A DNA stretch of 46,119 nucleotides, from the NCBI GenBank assembly GCA_964521405.1, contig CAZFRR010000169.1, forward strand, positions 1 through 46,119, written 5' to 3'. This stretch comes from SG8-41 sp964521405 (lineage in GTDB: Bacteria; Pseudomonadota; Gammaproteobacteria; Burkholderiales; SG8-41). This document shows, piece by piece, positions 34,453-42,603 of the stretch. How positions within the stretch are numbered: position 1 is the stretch's first letter; each line of letters opens with the position of its first letter. The position numbers and the translations under genes are program-made. Below the pieces are notes generated by a model. The model did no database searches. It saw only the letters and a program-made list of their open reading frames with translations, and was not told the DNA's origin.

Positions 34453-35006
34453 CGCGGCGCTTCTGCGCCGCGATGCCGGCGCTCGATCTCGTCCACCAGG
34501 GCGCGAAAGGTCGTCTCGATGTTGTGCTTCAACACCAGGGTGCCAATGAGCGGCGGGATGTAGAAATCCGGGACCATGCGCCCCGTGTAACGCAGCAGCA
34601 CGCGCCCCTGCCCCGTCTCCAGCCGGTAGGCGCTTTGCAGCTCCCGGAAGTTCCCGGCAATCGCGCGCGAATCGATGCGCTCGTAGGGGTGCTCGATGAT
34701 GGCGAGCCGCACGTCAACGGGGAAACTCACGAACAGGAACCGCGCCCGCCCTTTCTGCTCCACCTGGGCCTGGTTGCCCTCGCGCGAAACCACGCGACTC
34801 ACCTGCACGTCGGGAATGAACTCGGCAAAACGGCCGTAGTCGGTCAACACCTGCCAGGTGCGGGCGATGGATCCATCGAACTCGGCGCTGGCGTCCACCT
34901 GCAGCGCGTTGCCGCTGCGCGTGACGTGAACCGCGACGTCCGCTGCCCGCGCAGGCGAAAGCGCCGCGATCAACACCAGCAGGATCAGGCACGCGATGGG
35001 CCTCAC
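34449..35006 (-). CDS. exported SRPBCC (START-like, COQ10-type) protein
   Basis: From GTG 35006 this is 185 residues with a signal peptide (RPIACLILLVLIAALSPARA). The mature part has the SRPBCC pattern: VTRSGNALQVDASAEFDGSI, TWQVLTDYGRFAEFIPDVQVSRVV, a curved sheet ending LLRYTGRMVPDF and the long C-terminal helix with ETTFRALVDEIERR. SRPBCC domains bind hydrophobic ligands. Periplasmic members coupled to a lipoprotein hint at lipid or quinone handling in the envelope, which is inference. The frame upstream of 35006 is nonsense-like and overlaps nadA. Confidence 0.8.
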   Translation of the reverse strand: MRPIACLILLVLIAALSPARAADVAVHVTRSGNALQVDASAEFDGSIARTWQVLTDYGRFAEFIPDVQVSRVVSREGNQAQVEQKGRARFLFVSFPVDVRLAIIEHPYERIDSRAIAGNFRELQSAYRLETGQGRVLLRYTGRMVPDFYIPPLIGTLVLKHNIETTFRALVDEIERRHRGAEAPR

Positions 35007-35016
35007 AGCCCCCAGC

Positions 35017-35057
35017 CTGAAGGAATTTGTCGGAAGAGAATCCGGCAAATTCCTCAG
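35017..35057 (-). terminator. hairpin over the nadA stop codon
   Basis: CTGAAGGAATTTGTCGG and CCGGCAAATTCCTCAG form a stem of about 16 bp with one bulge and one G-U pair. The nadA stop codon lies in the stem. No U-tract follows on the minus strand, and the SRPBCC start is 11 bp beyond. Confidence 0.5.
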
Positions 35058-36151
35058 GAGACGGCGAGCATCCGGTCGAGGGCGATCCGGGCGGGCTCTG
35101 CCTCGTGCTTCGGCACCTTGATCTGGTTGACCACCTTGCCGGCCACCAGGTTCTCCAGCGCCCAGGCGAAGTGCTGGGGGTCGATGCGCGCCATGGTCGA
35201 GCACATGCAGACGGTGGGCGCCATGAATTGCACCAGCTTGCCCTGGGACTTGAACTGCTCCGCGATGCGGTTAACGAGGTTCAGCTCGGTGCCGACGAGC
35301 CAGCGCGTGCCCGGGGAACTCGACGCGACGGTCTTGATGATGAAATCGGTGGAGCCGACGTAGTCCGAGAGTTTGCACACATCGAACTTGCACTCCGGGT
35401 GCGAGATCACCATGCCCGACGGGTTCTTCTCGCGCCAGCGCAGGATGTGCTGCGGCTGGAACATCTGGTGCACCGAGCAGTGCCCCTTCCACAGCAGGAT
35501 CTTCGCCATCTTGATCTGCTGCGGGGTCAGGCCGCCCAGTTCTTCGTCCGGGTCCCACACCAGCATCTCGGCGAGCGGGATGTTCATGAGGTAGCCGGTC
35601 CAGCGCCCCAGGTGCTGGTCCGGGAAGAACAGCACCTTCTCGCGGCGCGCGAACGACCAGTCGAGGATGCCCCGCGCGTTGGAAGACGTGCAGACGATGC
35701 CGCCGTGCTCGCCGCAGAACGCTTTCAGGTCCGCTGCCGAATTGATATAGGTCACCGGCGTGACGTGCTGGTCGGGGTCGAGCACGGTGGCGATCTCGCG
35801 CCAGGCGCGCTCGACCTTGGCGAGACTGGCCATGTCCGCCATCGAGCAGCCCGCGCCGAGGTCGGGCAGGATCGTCGCCTGGCGCGGCTTGGACAGTATG
35901 TCCGCGACCTCCGCCATGAAATGCACGCCGCAGAACACGATGTACTCGGCGTCGGTTTGGGACGCGAGCCTCGAGAGCTGCAGCGAGTCGCCCGTGAGGT
36001 CGGCGTACTTGTAGACGTCGGCGCGCTGGTAGTGGTGGCCGAGGATCACGGCCCTGCCCCCGAGCGCGGCGCGCGCGGCGCGAATGCGCTCGTCGCACGC
36101 CTCGTCGGCAAGCGGCTTGAAACGATCGAACAGCAGAGTCGCAGTTTCCAT
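35054..36151 (-). CDS. nadA: quinolinate synthase NadA
   Basis: These 365 residues match NadA over the full length: VILGHHYQRADVYKYAD near 35-52, the three Fe-S ligand cysteines Cys74 (FCGVHFMAE), Cys225 (GHCSVH) and Cys315/317 (CMCSTM), and the HPECKFD segment near 251-257. NadA condenses iminoaspartate with dihydroxyacetone phosphate to quinolinate, in NAD synthesis, with a [4Fe-4S] cluster. GGTGAAGGA precedes ATG 36151. nadB and nadC are not in the window. Confidence 0.97.
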   Translation of the reverse strand: METATLLFDRFKPLADEACDERIRAARAALGGRAVILGHHYQRADVYKYADLTGDSLQLSRLASQTDAEYIVFCGVHFMAEVADILSKPRQATILPDLGAGCSMADMASLAKVERAWREIATVLDPDQHVTPVTYINSAADLKAFCGEHGGIVCTSSNARGILDWSFARREKVLFFPDQHLGRWTGYLMNIPLAEMLVWDPDEELGGLTPQQIKMAKILLWKGHCSVHQMFQPQHILRWREKNPSGMVISHPECKFDVCKLSDYVGSTDFIIKTVASSSPGTRWLVGTELNLVNRIAEQFKSQGKLVQFMAPTVCMCSTMARIDPQHFAWALENLVAGKVVNQIKVPKHEAEPARIALDRMLAVS

Positions 36152-36198
36152 TCCTTCACCACACCATGAGAGAAAACCTGCTCATTATTATATATGAC

Positions 36199-36230
36199 AA
36201 GAATTCGCCGTATTAGTGCGGCGAATTCTT
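36199..36230 (-). terminator. perfect 12-bp hairpin after nudB
   Basis: AAGAATTCGCCG and CGGCGAATTCTT pair perfectly around an 8-nt loop, 19 bp beyond the nudB stop codon and upstream of nadA. The downstream minus-strand sequence is AT-rich (GTCATATATAATAATG), which may also hold the nadA -10 region. Terminator or operator are both possible. Confidence 0.5.
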
Positions 36231-36248
36231 AAAGAGTCCGTATTTTGG

Positions 36249-36707
36249 TCAGGGTCTTGTTATGCCGGACGTGACGCGCTGCGGCAATTCGCGTATCGCC
36301 TCGGCATTGCTCCAGGAAAACACTTTCTCCGCCGCCGCCCGCCACGGCAGCCACTCGTAGCGCAAATGCTCCCTCGGCTCGATGCGGAGCTCGAGCGGTC
36401 GCGGCAGGAGCAGGCCGAACACGTGCTCGGTGTTGTGCGTGACGCCGGGCGCATAGCGATTGCGCCAGTTTTGGTAAATCTCGTAGCGGTTCTGCTTGCG
36501 CCAGTCGGCGAGATCAAAGCGCTGCGCATCCAGCCCGGTTTCCTCCTTCAGCTCGCGCGCCGCGGTATCCAACAGCGACTCGCCCTCGTCCTGGCTGCCC
36601 GTCACCGACTGCCAGAAACCCGGCCGGTCGGCGCGCTCGAGCAGCAGGACGTCGAGGGCCGGGGTATGCACCACCACTAGTACTGATATCGGAATCTTAT
36701 AGGTCAT
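36249..36707 (-). CDS. nudB: dihydroneopterin triphosphate diphosphatase NudB
   Basis: This 152-residue Nudix hydrolase has the box GSQDEGESLLDTAARELKEE...G at about 37-59, matching G-x5-E-x7-REUxEExGU. The short N-terminal strand YKIPISVLVVVHT and the WRNRYAPGVTHNTEHVFGL segment are typical of NudB, which removes pyrophosphate from dihydroneopterin triphosphate in folate synthesis. In many betaproteobacteria nudB sits beside aspS. Here about 2 kb with barstar, RNase and TPR genes separates them. Confidence 0.92.
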   Translation of the reverse strand: MTYKIPISVLVVVHTPALDVLLLERADRPGFWQSVTGSQDEGESLLDTAARELKEETGLDAQRFDLADWRKQNRYEIYQNWRNRYAPGVTHNTEHVFGLLLPRPLELRIEPREHLRYEWLPWRAAAEKVFSWSNAEAIRELPQRVTSGITRP

Positions 36708-36712
36708 GCAAG

Positions 36713-36807
36713 AGTGACTCGTTTCTCGTTTCTCGTTCTTCGTCTCTTCTTTTTACCGCATTTTCTTCTGCGGAAGGACGAGAAACGAGCGACGAGCAGC
36801 GAGTCAC
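36713..36807. repeat. 7-bp tandem repeats CGTTTCT in inverted arrangement
   Basis: GTGACTCGTTTCTCGTTTCT with more units (36713-36743) and the reverse GACGAGAAACGAGCGACGAG with more units (about 36777-36807) flank a 33-bp centre. The structure fills the nudB-barstar gap. Confidence 0.85.
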
Positions 36808-36818
36808 GCTTCTCCTGT

Positions 36819-37247
36819 TCAGCGCAATGTCGGCAGGCCAAGACCTCGCGCGCTGGCGCGGTCCACGACAACGAGGAAAACCCGCCCGCTGCTTCCCCAG
36901 TATCTGGCTGCGTCCTGCAGGATTTCAAGAGCGGTGTTTGCCACGGCGGGTGCGCGCCGAGCCAGTTCTTCCCCGCGGCGCCAGTGCACGACGGCGCCCG
37001 GCGACCCGCTCCCGGCCAGCTCCAGCAGGCACTCGTGCAGCGCGTCCCAGTTGTTGCCGAAGTAATCCGGCAACGTGAATACCGCGGCGCAACGCTGCAG
37101 GAAGGCGTCGCGATCGCGCACGCCGGCGAGGTCGAGATCGTAGCAGGCGATTCCCGCGCGCTTCGCCGCCGCTCGCAACGGCCCCAGCAATCGCGGCGCG
37201 GCGTGCACGCCCGAACGGCCGGAGCGGAGGATCTTGTCGTATCTCAT
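36819..37247 (-). CDS. barstar-family RNase inhibitor
   Basis: These 142 residues contain the barstar fold: GIACYDLDLAGVRDRDAFLQ near 32-51, the diagnostic YFGNNWDALHECLLEL near 62-77, and the closing strand GRVFLVVVDRAS. Barstar binds and blocks barnase-type RNases in the cytoplasm. Downstream on the same strand from the secreted RNase gene, 96 bp away, it is the obvious immunity protein for that enzyme. About 30 extra N-terminal residues exceed the usual 90. A later start is possible. Confidence 0.9.
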   Translation of the reverse strand: MRYDKILRSGRSGVHAAPRLLGPLRAAAKRAGIACYDLDLAGVRDRDAFLQRCAAVFTLPDYFGNNWDALHECLLELAGSGSPGAVVHWRRGEELARRAPAVANTALEILQDAARYWGSSGRVFLVVVDRASARGLGLPTLR

Positions 37248-37250
37248 TCA

Positions 37251-37342
37251 GTGACTCGTTTCTCGTTCCTCGTTTCTCGTTTTCCTTCGTTATGCTGCCA
37301 TCGTCGACCAACTATCAACCAGTAACGAGAAACGAGTAACGG
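37251..37342. repeat. 7-bp tandem repeats CGTTTCT in inverted arrangement, second copy
   Basis: GTGACTCGTTTCTCGTTCCT with more units (37251-37289) and AGTAACGAGAAACGAGTAAC (37321-37340) flank the gap between RNase and barstar genes. It is the same heptamer as at 36713, so the barstar gene is bracketed by two such elements. Confidence 0.85.
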
Positions 37343-37343
37343 A

Positions 37344-37736
37344 TCAAGGTTCCTTGACGCGCTTGAAGCTGTTGTAGTGATCGTCAGTGTAGTAAAGCTC
37401 GCCGCCGCGGCCGGCCACGATGCGCCGCGCGCCGCGGTTTTTCACGCCCGGTGTCCTGACCGTGTACTCGCGATAATAGCCGCGCGACTGCGGCGGCAGC
37501 CGCTTCTCGAAGTTGCCGAAAACGACCCCGTCGCGCTCGTGGGGAAACGGCCCTCCCTGGCGTATCAGCACGATCGTCTCGCGCGCCTGCGCCGGCAGTA
37601 CGGCAACCTCGATCTCCTGCACTACCGGCTTGCCCGGCGCTTCCCCGCGAGCGATTGCCGGAGCCGGAAGGCACAGCAGCCCCGCCAGCGCGGCCGCCAG
37701 CACACTGCTCAACGCCCATAATCCCCGGCCAGTCAC
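37344..37736 (-). CDS. secreted barnase-type guanyl-specific ribonuclease
   Basis: This 130-residue protein has a signal peptide (LWALSSVLAAALAGLLCLPAPAIA) and a barnase/RNase T1-type domain. The likely catalytic residues by alignment with barnase are Glu90 (YYREYTV), Arg101 and Arg105 (NRGARRIV) and His120 (DDHYNSF). Such enzymes cleave RNA after guanosine and are exported. Together with the downstream barstar gene this is a toxin and immunity pair, used perhaps for competition or nutrient gain. The enzyme's own maturation is not visible. Confidence 0.9.
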   Translation of the reverse strand: MTGRGLWALSSVLAAALAGLLCLPAPAIARGEAPGKPVVQEIEVAVLPAQARETIVLIRQGGPFPHERDGVVFGNFEKRLPPQSRGYYREYTVRTPGVKNRGARRIVAGRGGELYYTDDHYNSFKRVKEP

Positions 37737-37758
37737 CAGTTACACGAGTCGCGTTTCA

Positions 37759-38700
37759 TCAAGTACCGGGCTTCTGCTGCGCTTTCTTTATCCGCAGCAG
37801 TATTTCATCGGCTTCGGCGTTACGATCCTGCCCCTGGTAGAGCTTGGCCAGGTTTCCCAGCATCGTGATCAGATCGGGGTTGCGCGGCCCGAGCGCCTTT
37901 TCCGTAATGCCAATCGCGCGCCGGTAGAGTGGCTCGGCCTCGGCATAGCGGTTTTGCAGCCGGTAGAGATCGGCCAGGTTATGCAGCACCGTTGCGACGC
38001 GGGGATGATCGACGCCGAACGCCTGTTCCCGGATCGCGATCGAGCGCTGGTACAGCGGTTCGGCCTCGAAATAGCGGCTTTGCGCCACGTACGCCAGCGC
38101 GAGGTTGTTCAGCAGTGTCGCCACGTTGGGATGATTCGGGCCCAGCTTCAATTCGTCGATCGCAAGCGCGCGCTGGTAGAGCGGAATGGCGAGGACGTTG
38201 CGGCCCTGTTCGCGGTAGAGCTCGCCCAGGTTGTTCAGCGTCGTCGCCACCGCGATGTGATCCGGGCCCAGGGCCTTCTCCTGGACCGCGAGCAGGCGCT
38301 TCAGCGCCGGCTCGGCATAGGCGTGTTGCCCCTGCTCCATGTACATCTGGGCAAAGTCGTTCAGCTGCAATGCCAGGTACGGGTGCTGCTCGCCATGGAT
38401 TTTCGCGGTCAGGGCGATCGCCTGCTTGTAGTAGGACTCGGCGTCGGCATAACGCCCCTGCTGGTGATAGGCGACAGCAAGGCGATAGAGCGAGATGGCG
38501 TAACGGGGATCCTGGCCGCCGAAAGAGGAATTGGCCTCGCGCACGGCGGCCTCGAAGCGGATGCCCGCACCGCGATAGTCCCCGGTGGTCACCGAGGTCA
38601 TGCCGGCATCCATGTGCTCCTTCCATTCTTTTTCCCCCGCAAACGCGGGGGAAAAAGAAAACAGGACACCGGCAAATACGAGGGGCAGCACTGACTTCAT
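37759..38700 (-). CDS. exported tetratricopeptide-repeat protein (kinesin light chain type)
   Basis: These 313 residues begin with a signal peptide (KSVLPLVFAGVLFSFSPAFA). About six 42-residue TPR units follow, each with the pattern LNNLA.LY..QGRYAEAEPLYQRALAI...LGP.HP.VAT. The repeats are nearly regular from residue 65 to 300. TPR solenoids bind partner proteins; the partner is unknown. It lies upstream of the RNase gene on the same strand, 22 bp apart, so it may be cotranscribed with the RNase and barstar genes. Confidence 0.88.
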   Translation of the reverse strand: MKSVLPLVFAGVLFSFSPAFAGEKEWKEHMDAGMTSVTTGDYRGAGIRFEAAVREANSSFGGQDPRYAISLYRLAVAYHQQGRYADAESYYKQAIALTAKIHGEQHPYLALQLNDFAQMYMEQGQHAYAEPALKRLLAVQEKALGPDHIAVATTLNNLGELYREQGRNVLAIPLYQRALAIDELKLGPNHPNVATLLNNLALAYVAQSRYFEAEPLYQRSIAIREQAFGVDHPRVATVLHNLADLYRLQNRYAEAEPLYRRAIGITEKALGPRNPDLITMLGNLAKLYQGQDRNAEADEILLRIKKAQQKPGT

Positions 38701-38830
38701 GTCTTGGCGGCCTGGCGATTCATTTTCCGTGAATTCCCTTGCATGCCGGCGTTCAAACTTTTCTTGCTTTTCTTGGCAGGCTTGGCGGCTTGGCGGTTAA
38801 TTTTCGGTTCTCTCGGCGGCTTGGCGGTTA
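38701..38830. repeat. GCCAAG-type dispersed repeats
   Basis: TCTTGGCGGCCTGGCG, then GGCTTGGCGGCTTGGCGGTT twice with AT-rich spacers, fill the 130 bp between aspS and the TPR gene. The period is 8 bp. Confidence 0.75.
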
Positions 38831-40612
38831 TTATTTAGCGGGTTCCTGCTGCCGCAGGCGGATGTGGAGCTCCCGCAACTGCTTCTCGTCCACCGGGCTC
38901 GGCGCGCGCGTGAGCAGGCACTGCGCCCGCTGCGTCTTGGGAAACGCGATCACGTCGCGGATCGACTCCGCGCCCGCCATCAGCGTCACGATGCGGTCGA
39001 GCCCGAACGCGATGCCGCCGTGCGGCGGCGCGCCGTATTGCAGCGCGTCGAGCAGGAAGCCGAACTTGGCCTGGGCCTCTTCCGCCCCGATGTTGAGCGC
39101 GCGGAATACTTTCTGCTGCACGTCGGCGCGGTGGATCCGGACCGAGCCGCCGCCGATCTCCCAGCCGTTCAGCACCATGTCGTGCGCCTTGGCGCGCGCG
39201 TGCCCCGGGTCCGACTCGAGCCGATCCTCGTGGCCGTCGGCGGGCGAGGTGAACGGATGATGCATCGCATTCCAGCGCTTTTCCTCCTCGTCCCACTCGA
39301 ACATCGGGAAGTCGAGCACCCACAGCGGGCGCCAGCCCGGCTGCGCCAGACCGCGCTCGTGCCCGATCCTGGCGCGCAGCGCGCCGAGCGCCTCGTTCAC
39401 GACCTTGGCCTTGTCCGCGCCGAAGAAAATGAGATCGCCGTTCGCGGCGCCCGAACGCTCGATGGCGGCCTTGAGAGCCGTTTCCGACAGGTTCTTGACG
39501 ATGGGCGATTGCAACCCGGCCTCGTTCAACTGGGCTGCGTCGTTGACCTTGATGTAGGCAAGCCCCCTGGCGCCGTAGATTTTCACGAACTCGGTGTAGG
39601 CGTCGATCTCGCCGCGCGTCAGCGCAGCCCCGCCCGGCACCCGCAGCCCGGCTACGCGCCCGCCCGGAGTGTTGGCGGGTCCGGAGAAGACCTTGAAGGC
39701 GACGCTTTTCATCACGTCGGTCAGCTCGGTCAGCTCGAGCGGCACGCGCAGATCGGGTTTGTCGGAGCCGTAACGGCGCATCGCCTCGTCGTACGAGAGC
39801 CGCGGGAAGGGATGGGGCAGCGCCACGCCGAGCACTTCCTTGAAGACGTCGCGTACCAGATCTTCCACGATGCGCATGATCTCGTCCTGGTCGAGAAAAG
39901 AAGTCTCGATGTCGATCTGGGTGAATTCGGGCTGGCGGTCGGCGCGCAGGTCCTCGTCGCGGAAGCATTTCACGATCTGGTAGTAGCGGTCGTAGCCCGC
40001 CACCATCAGCATCTGCTTGAAGAGCTGCGGCGATTGCGGCAGGGCGTAGAACTCGCCCGCATGCACGCGCGAGGGCACCAGGTAGTCGCGCGCGCCTTCC
40101 GGGGTCGAGCGCGTCAGCATCGGCGTCTCGATGTCGATGAAGCCCAGGCGATCGAGATGGTTGCGCACCGCCATCGCCGTGCGGTAGCGCAGCCGCAGGT
40201 TCTTCTGCATGGTCGGGCGGCGGAGATCGAGCACGCGGTTCTCGAGGCGCACCGTTTCCGACAGGTTGTCGTCGTCCAGCTGGAACGCCGGCGGCACCGA
40301 GGGATTGAGAATTTCGATGGTTCGCGCGAGCACCTCGATCTCACCGCTCGCGAGATCGGGGTTGACCGTTCCCGCGGGCCGCTCGCGCACCATCCCCTCC
40401 ACGCGGACCACGTACTCGCCGCGCAGCCGGTCCGCTGTCTTGAAGGTCTCCGGCGCGTCCGGATCGCACACCACCTGCACCAGGCCTTCGCGGTCCCGCA
40501 GGTCGACGAAGATCACGCCGCCGTGATCGCGGCGGCGGTGCACCCAGCCGCAAAGGGTCACGGTTTGCCCGAGATGTTTGCGGCCAATCCGGCCGCAGTA
40601 TTCGCTGCGCAT
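38831..40612 (-). CDS. aspS: aspartate-tRNA ligase
   Basis: This 593-residue protein has the bacterial AspRS plan. The N-terminal OB-fold anticodon domain starts RSEYCGRIGRKHLGQTVTLCGWVHRRRDHGGV, and the class II catalytic core contains FRDEDLRADRQPEFTQID (motif 2). The bacterial GAD insertion covers about 290-415, and motif 3 is GGIAFGLDRIVTLM near 545. It charges tRNA-Asp; many betaproteobacterial AspRS also charge tRNA-Asn, which cannot be decided here. It is the last gene of the fmdB-DUF502-aspS operon, 11 bp after DUF502. Confidence 0.97.
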   Translation of the reverse strand: MRSEYCGRIGRKHLGQTVTLCGWVHRRRDHGGVIFVDLRDREGLVQVVCDPDAPETFKTADRLRGEYVVRVEGMVRERPAGTVNPDLASGEIEVLARTIEILNPSVPPAFQLDDDNLSETVRLENRVLDLRRPTMQKNLRLRYRTAMAVRNHLDRLGFIDIETPMLTRSTPEGARDYLVPSRVHAGEFYALPQSPQLFKQMLMVAGYDRYYQIVKCFRDEDLRADRQPEFTQIDIETSFLDQDEIMRIVEDLVRDVFKEVLGVALPHPFPRLSYDEAMRRYGSDKPDLRVPLELTELTDVMKSVAFKVFSGPANTPGGRVAGLRVPGGAALTRGEIDAYTEFVKIYGARGLAYIKVNDAAQLNEAGLQSPIVKNLSETALKAAIERSGAANGDLIFFGADKAKVVNEALGALRARIGHERGLAQPGWRPLWVLDFPMFEWDEEEKRWNAMHHPFTSPADGHEDRLESDPGHARAKAHDMVLNGWEIGGGSVRIHRADVQQKVFRALNIGAEEAQAKFGFLLDALQYGAPPHGGIAFGLDRIVTLMAGAESIRDVIAFPKTQRAQCLLTRAPSPVDEKQLRELHIRLRQQEPAK

Positions 40613-40623
40613 GGGTCAGTTCT

Positions 40624-41295
40624 TCAGGAGAGAGTCTGCGTCCGGCGCGGTTGGGCGTCCTCATGCGGCAGCACCGGACGGGCGGCGGGCCGGCCGTTAC
40701 TGGTGACGACGCCCATGGAAACGATGTACTTGAGCGCCGCCTCGACGGACAGGTCGGTTTCGATCACGTCCTCGCGCCGGACATAAAAATAGAAGCCGTT
40801 GACCGGGCTCGGCGTGGTCGGGATGAATACCGCGACGTAATCCCCGTCCAGCCGGCTCATTACCTCGACCGGCACGTTGGTCTGAAACGCGAGCGACCAG
40901 GCTTGCGGATGCGGGTAGCGCACCAGCAGCACCTTGCGGAAAGCATGGCCGGAGCCGGAAAACAACGTGTCGCTGACCTGCTTCACCCCGTGGTAGATCG
41001 TATTCACGATGGGGATGCGCGCGAGCAGGCTTTCCCAGAATTTCACCAGCCGCTGACCGATGATGTTGGCGGCCAGGACGCCCGTGGCAAACACGATCAA
41101 CAGCGTCAGTATCACGCCCATACCCGGCACGTGCATGCCCAGCCAGCCCTCGGTGCGCCATTCGGCCGGCAACAGCAGCAGCGACTGGTCCATGGTGCTC
41201 ACCAGCAGGTCGAGCACCCAGAGCGTGATCACCAGCGGCACCCAAATGAGGAGCCCGGTGATGAGATAACGTCGAATGAGATGCTTCTTGGACAT
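40624..41295 (-). CDS. DUF502 membrane protein
   Basis: This 223-residue protein begins with a basic stretch (SKKHLIRRYLITGLLIWVPLVITLWVL) and has two transmembrane segments, about 12-32 and 58-80. A soluble domain follows with IPIVNTIYHGVKQVSDTLF and VFIPTTPSPVNGFYFYVRREDVIETDLSVEAALKYIVSMGVV, which are signatures of DUF502. The function is unknown, although the gene is often found between an FmdB-type zinc ribbon and aspS in betaproteobacteria, as here. It lies 65 bp after the zinc-ribbon gene and 11 bp before aspS. Confidence 0.93.
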   Translation of the reverse strand: MSKKHLIRRYLITGLLIWVPLVITLWVLDLLVSTMDQSLLLLPAEWRTEGWLGMHVPGMGVILTLLIVFATGVLAANIIGQRLVKFWESLLARIPIVNTIYHGVKQVSDTLFSGSGHAFRKVLLVRYPHPQAWSLAFQTNVPVEVMSRLDGDYVAVFIPTTPSPVNGFYFYVRREDVIETDLSVEAALKYIVSMGVVTSNGRPAARPVLPHEDAQPRRTQTLS

Positions 41296-41360
41296 GTCGG
41301 TACGGTCGCTACGCGGGCGCCGGCATCTGCTGCTCGCGTCGCCGCGGCGGCCGCGGCCCT

Positions 41361-41726
41361 TTAGCTGGCCGGGGTGGCGCCGGTGCTGCTGGAGGCGTCG
41401 GTCTTGGGTGTTTCCTTGGTGGTAGTGGAGCCTTCCGCGGGCTTCGAGCCTTCCGCAGGCTTCGCGCCTTCCGCAGACTTCGCGCCTTCCGCAGACTTCG
41501 TGCCTTCGGCAGACTTGGCCGGCTTGGCCGCCGGTTTGGCGCCGCTGCTCTTGAAATCAGTCGCGTACCAGCCAGTGCCCTTCAGCTGAAACCCAGCGGC
41601 GGTCACCATCTTGCTGAGCGCGGGCTTGCCGCACTCCGGGCAATCTTTTAACGGAGCGTCCGACATGCGCTGCAGGAATTCCTTCTGGAATCCGCACTTT
41701 TTGCAGCGATATTCGTAGATCGGCAT
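41361..41726 (-). CDS. FmdB-family zinc-ribbon protein with KSAEG-repeat tail
   Basis: ATG 41726 gives 121 residues starting MPIYEYRCKKCG, the invariant FmdB start. A zinc ribbon is formed by Cys8/Cys11 (RCKKCG) and Cys33/Cys36 approximately (CPECGKP). The tail after residue 65 is a low-complexity array of about six five-residue units of the KSAEG/KPAEG type, coded by 15-bp direct repeats, then a Thr/Ser-rich end. The family's role is not settled; regulation has been proposed. It is first in the operon with DUF502 and aspS. Confidence 0.92.
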   Translation of the reverse strand: MPIYEYRCKKCGFQKEFLQRMSDAPLKDCPECGKPALSKMVTAAGFQLKGTGWYATDFKSSGAKPAAKPAKSAEGTKSAEGAKSAEGAKPAEGSKPAEGSTTTKETPKTDASSSTGATPAS

Positions 41727-41868
41727 GGTCGCACTCAATCCTGAAAAAGCATTATACCTTAACAAGTTAGCCTACGCATACCGGGATAGGAAGGCGTATC
41801 CGCCGAGGGCTGGAAAAAAGCGCCGCGGATACGCGAAGCGGTCGAACTGTACTGCAACGGGCGGCGCG

Positions 41869-42000
41869 GGATGAGGGAGGAGGGATGGGGGATGACCTGA
41901 AACAAAAACGCCCTTCCGAGGAAGGGCGTAACCAGAACTAAACAGACTGAACAGCAGGCCGCGGTTTGGGGATTCGGAGTTTTCCCCTCATCCCTCATCC
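41869..42000. repeat. 7-bp-type repeats GATGAGG/CCTCATC around the ssb terminator
   Basis: GGGATGAGGGAGGAGGGATG (41869 on) and CCCTCATCCCTCATCCCTAG (to 42004) are inverted copies placed on both sides of the terminator. The inner array touches the ssb stop codon (TAG, minus strand, 42001-42003). 41727-41868 shows nothing else I can assign. Confidence 0.75.
41900..41929 (-). terminator. intrinsic terminator of ssb
   Basis: ACGCCCTTCC (41908-41917) and GGAAGGGCGT (41920-41929) form a 10-bp stem. In the minus-strand transcript it is followed by UUUUUGUUUC. This is a textbook intrinsic terminator, about 72 bp after the ssb stop codon. Confidence 0.85.
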
Positions 42001-42486
42001 CTAGAAAGGGATGTCGTCATCCATCTGGTCGAACGCCCCGCCGCCCTTCTTGCCGGCCGCCGGCTTGCCGCCACCTGAAGAAGCAGCCGCTGCCGGCTCG
42101 CGCGGTTCGCGCGCCATCGGCTCTGACCCACCGCTACCGCTACCGCTACTGCTGCCGCGGCTGCCCAGCAGCTGCATGCGGTCGCCCACGATTTCGGTCG
42201 TGTACTTGTCCTGACCCTCCTTATCCTGCCATTTGCGGGTGCGGATGCGGCCCTCGACGTAGACCGGCGAGCCCTTCTTGAGGTACTCGCCCGCGATCTC
42301 GGCGACCTTGCCGAACATGCTGATGCGGTGCCACTCCGTGTGCTCCTGCTGCTCGCCGCTCTTGTTCTTCCACTTCTCGGTGGTGGCGATCGAAAAATTC
42401 GTAACGGCATCCCCGCTGGGGAGGTATCGCGTCTCGGGGTCTTTCCCGAGGTTGCCGATGAGTATCACTTTGTTGACTGAAGCCAT
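42001..42486 (-). CDS. ssb: single-stranded DNA-binding protein
   Basis: This 161-residue protein has the OB-fold start ASVNKVILIGNLGKDPETRY, the TEWHRISMFGKVAE segment and YVEGRIRTRKWQDKEG. A Gly/Ser-rich linker (about 108-145) precedes the conserved acidic tip DDDIPF that recruits partner proteins. It coats single-stranded DNA during replication and repair. Downstream of the MFS gene on the same strand and beside uvrA, it is in the order common in betaproteobacteria. Its terminator lies at 41900-41929. Confidence 0.97.
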   Translation of the reverse strand: MASVNKVILIGNLGKDPETRYLPSGDAVTNFSIATTEKWKNKSGEQQEHTEWHRISMFGKVAEIAGEYLKKGSPVYVEGRIRTRKWQDKEGQDKYTTEIVGDRMQLLGSRGSSSGSGSGGSEPMAREPREPAAAASSGGGKPAAGKKGGGAFDQMDDDIPF

Positions 42487-42504
42487 TGTTTTCCCTTCAA
42501 TTAA

Positions 42505-42584
42505 GCGGTTAGCTATTGGCGGTTAGCGGTTAGCGGTTAGCGGTTAGCGGTTAGCGAAAAGCCAATCGCTAATCGCCCATTGCC
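42505..42584. repeat. 7-bp tandem repeat GCGGTTA with inverted end
   Basis: GCGGTTA is repeated about five times head to tail (42519-42556), after AAGCGGTTAGC. A reverse, decayed copy AATCGCTAATCGCC follows at about 42563-42580. It fills the gap between the MFS stop codon and the ssb start. Confidence 0.9.
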
Positions 42585-42603
42585 GAGTATTCCATTCTGT
42601 TCG

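Noticed and set aside
41759..41998. Small minus-strand frame between fmdB and ssb
   Set aside because: It covers the ssb terminator and inverted repeats and has no plausible start signal or family.
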